NCBI GenBank assembly: GCA_947683625.1
Contig: CANTUR010000384.1
Location: 1,548,001-1,612,000, forward strand
Direction of reading: 5' to 3'
DNA from: Mallotus nudiflorus
Lineage: Eukaryota > Streptophyta > Magnoliopsida > Malpighiales > Euphorbiaceae
Length of the DNA stretch: 64,000 bases
Positions 62,117 through 64,000 of the stretch are shown piece by piece (within the stretch, counting starts at the first letter, position 1; every line of letters begins with the position of its first letter). The position numbers were made by a program, and so were the translations under genes. The notes under the pieces were generated by a model. The model made no database searches. It saw only the letters and a program-made list of their open reading frames with translations, and was not told where the DNA came from.

Positions 62117-64000
62117 CAACCATATCCTTTGCCTCAAATTCAGATCTCTCTACTGGAAAATGTACTTAAGGCTCTTGTGATCAGTAAAAATCTCACAAGT
62201 CACCCCGTACAGATAGTGTCTCCAGATCTTGAGAGCAAAGATCACTGCAGCCATTTCAAGGTCATGTGTAGGATAGTTCTGCTCATGCTTCTTTAACTGC
62301 CTCGAAGCATAGGCTATCACCTTACCATTCTGCATCAACACATAACTAATGCCAACTTTAGAGGCATTATAATAAACTGTGAACTTGTCCACACTATTAG
62401 GCAAAGCTAGCACTAGGGCTGTGGTCAACTTCTCCTTTAACAACTGAAAATTGTTCTCATAAGCTTTTGACCACTCAAATCTAACATTCTTTTGAGTCAA
62501 GAGAGTCATAGGGGCTGCAATTCTAGAAAAATCCTGTACAAATCGCCTATAATACCCAGCTAAACCCAGAAAACTTCGAATCTCAGTAATAGAAGTCGGT
62601 CTAGGCCATTCAGACACTGCTTCAATCTTCTATGGATCAACTTGGATACCTTCTTTAGACACCACGTGTCCAAGAAAAGAAACACTCTCTATCCAAAAAT
62701 CACACTTCGAGAATTTAGCATAAAGCTGATGATCTCTCAGTGTCTATAGTACAGTCCTTAAATGATATACATGCTCCTCTATACTCCTTGAATAAACCTA
62801 GTATATCATCGCTGAAGACTACCATAAATTGATCCACATATGGTTTGAATACCCTGTTCATCAGGTCTATAAAAGCTACTGGTGCATTAGTCAAACCAAA
62901 AGACATCACTAGGAACTCATAATGGCCATATCGAGTGCGGAATGCTGTTTTAGGAACATCGGCTTCACTAATCCGCAGTTGATGATAACCCGACCTCAAA
63001 TCAATCTTAGAAAAGAACTGTACACCCTATAGCTAATCAAACAAGTCATCTATCCTTGGGAGAGGATACTTATTCTTCACTGTCACCTTGTTTAGCTCTC
63101 TGTAGTCAATGCACAGTCTTAGGGTACCATCCTTCTTCTTCACAAACAGGACTGGTGCACCCCAAGGAGAAACACTGGGTCTAATAAAACCCTTATCCAA
63201 CAACTCTTATAATTCCTCCTTCAACTCTTTCAACTCTGCAGGAGCCATTTTGTAGGGTGGCATAGATATAAGAGTAGTACTTGGAACCATATCTATACAG
63301 AACTCAATCTCTCTGTGAGGTGGTAAACCTGGCAACTCCTCAGGAAAAACATCAGGAAACTCACAGGCAATAGGAACATCTGTGAGTGACAACTTCTCTA
63401 CTGAAGTATCCCTGACTAATGCTAAATATCCTTGACATCCTTTCCTCAGCAACTTCCTAGTCGAAATAGTAGAAATAAGATTCTGAGGTGCGGAACTCCT
63501 ATCACCCACAAATTTAAATTCTTCTTCATCAGGAATTCTGAAAGTCACCTCTTTATTCCAATAATCTACCATAACATAGTGCTGAGATAACCAGTCCATA
63601 CCTAAAATAACATCAAATTCCATCACATCCAACATAATCAAATCAGCGGGTAATTCTCTACCTCCCACGAGAATTGGACAACCAGAAAGAACAATGTTGG
63701 TGTCTAATGAATCGCTCAAAGGAGTGGCAACAGACAAAGGAAAAGCCATCCTCGAAGCTTGCCAACAAGACTTGGAAGCAAAAACGGGAGAAACAAATGA
63801 ATGCGTGGCACCCGAATCAAACAAAACCCATGCATCCATGTAACAGACAGAAATAATACCTGCCACAATTGCATTGGATGCCTGAGCATCCTGCTGAGTA
63901 AGGTGGAAGACTCTGGCCTGGCCTCGACCTCCCTGCTGGCAGGTGGAAGCTTGGCCAATACCTCTGGCACCTCCTCTAGCACCTCTACCACGACCCTGCT
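62117..64000 (-). pseudogene. pol: Pol (and gag end) of a third copy, minus strand, runs off the window
   Basis: Read on the minus strand from 64000: gag C-terminal Gly/Arg linker, then protease from 63866 (MAGIISVCYMDAW, with an intact DSG triad at 63810-63818 in LFDSGATHSF). The protease-RT part is open to a stop near 63207. Two stops follow near 63033-63042, then RT 62999-62810 (RSGYHQLRISEADVPK, SFGLTNAPVAF; FSDDIL where others have FIDDIL). A 1-bp gain near 62795 shifts the frame. Stop at 62630-62632. RT/RNase H is open over 62617-62150 (SEWPRPTSITEIRSFLGLAGYY, ASRQLKKHEQNYPTHDLEM). A TAG near 62150 precedes RDLNLRQR. Integrase is absent. Its LTR, if present, lies beyond 64000. Confidence 0.88.

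Larger units (their letters stand above)
60229..64000. repeat. Head-to-head inverted repeat of gag-pol (palindrome)
   Basis: Left arm to 62101 (ending GGAGATGGTTG), right arm from 62117 (starting CAACCATATCC), axis near 62109. The protease-region ATG at 60364 mirrors the one at 63866 on the minus strand exactly, once an 11-bp loss in the left arm and a 1-bp gain in the right arm are counted. The arms are not identical: about 6 differences in the 63 bases next to the axis. Confidence 0.9.

Noticed and set aside
60229..64000. Palindromic sequencing or assembly artefact at the gag-pol inverted repeat
   Set aside because: A read-through hairpin artefact would give near-identical arms; these differ at many bases and have private stops and indels. 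Not fully excluded without reads.

Overview
The window looks like plant nuclear DNA from an AT-rich, gene-poor, transposon-dense region. I find no host protein gene, tRNA, rRNA or CRISPR array. Nearly all of it is LTR-retrotransposon sequence, inserted element into element up to three levels deep. The evidence is long terminal repeats with TG...CA ends and 5-bp target duplications, primer-binding sites matching the 3' end of initiator methionine tRNA, and gag and pol reading frames of the Ty3/gypsy type with a chromodomain-like C-terminus (most like the Tekay/Del chromoviruses of plants). A Copia (Sirevirus-like) remnant and a foldback-like inverted repeat make up most of the rest.

Layout. 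1-21837: an old 'family B' Ty3/gypsy element. Its 5' LTR (829-3332) holds the end of a family-A LTR (1-828). Its gag is lost and its pol is decayed (3430-6523). Its 3' LTR (6586-7157 and 19558-21837) is split by a solo LTR (7158-19557) that itself carries three younger solo LTRs (8198-11535, 11543-15003, 16026-19231). 21838-34339: a Sirevirus-like 3' end split by the only two-LTR element in the window ('element 1', 22498-32938), which has a premature stop ending gag, no protease, a half-deleted RT and an otherwise recognisable pol. 34340-43015: diverged AT-rich tandem repeats carrying one solo LTR nested in another (34947-41375 with 38048-41173), then the left arm of a foldback-like inverted repeat. 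43016-49530: a solo LTR with an inverted solo LTR inside (44349-47579), followed by the right foldback arm. 50205-53412: a minus-strand solo LTR. 53424-64000: a family-B LTR, cut by a minus-strand family-A LTR, cut in turn by 'element 2' (5' LTR 55588-58813, decayed gag-pol). At 62102-62116 element 2's pol abruptly turns into a minus-strand pol copy that runs to the window end, giving a near-symmetrical head-to-head palindrome.

Nothing here can encode a complete working element. Premature stops that I could compare with another copy are almost all explained by single G:C to A:T transitions, as expected of methylated DNA. The most interesting features are (i) the pol palindrome, whose arms share a mirrored stop codon; (ii) a set of GC-rich islands inside the 3.2-kb LTRs that form conserved hairpins, including twin stem-loops with nearly the same loop but different, self-matching stems; (iii) good splice-site matches bordering these islands and directly before the gag ATG; and (iv) nine solo LTRs against one two-LTR element. 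Coordinates of LTR ends come from direct reading of terminal motifs and target duplications. Percent identities are by-eye impressions unless stated.
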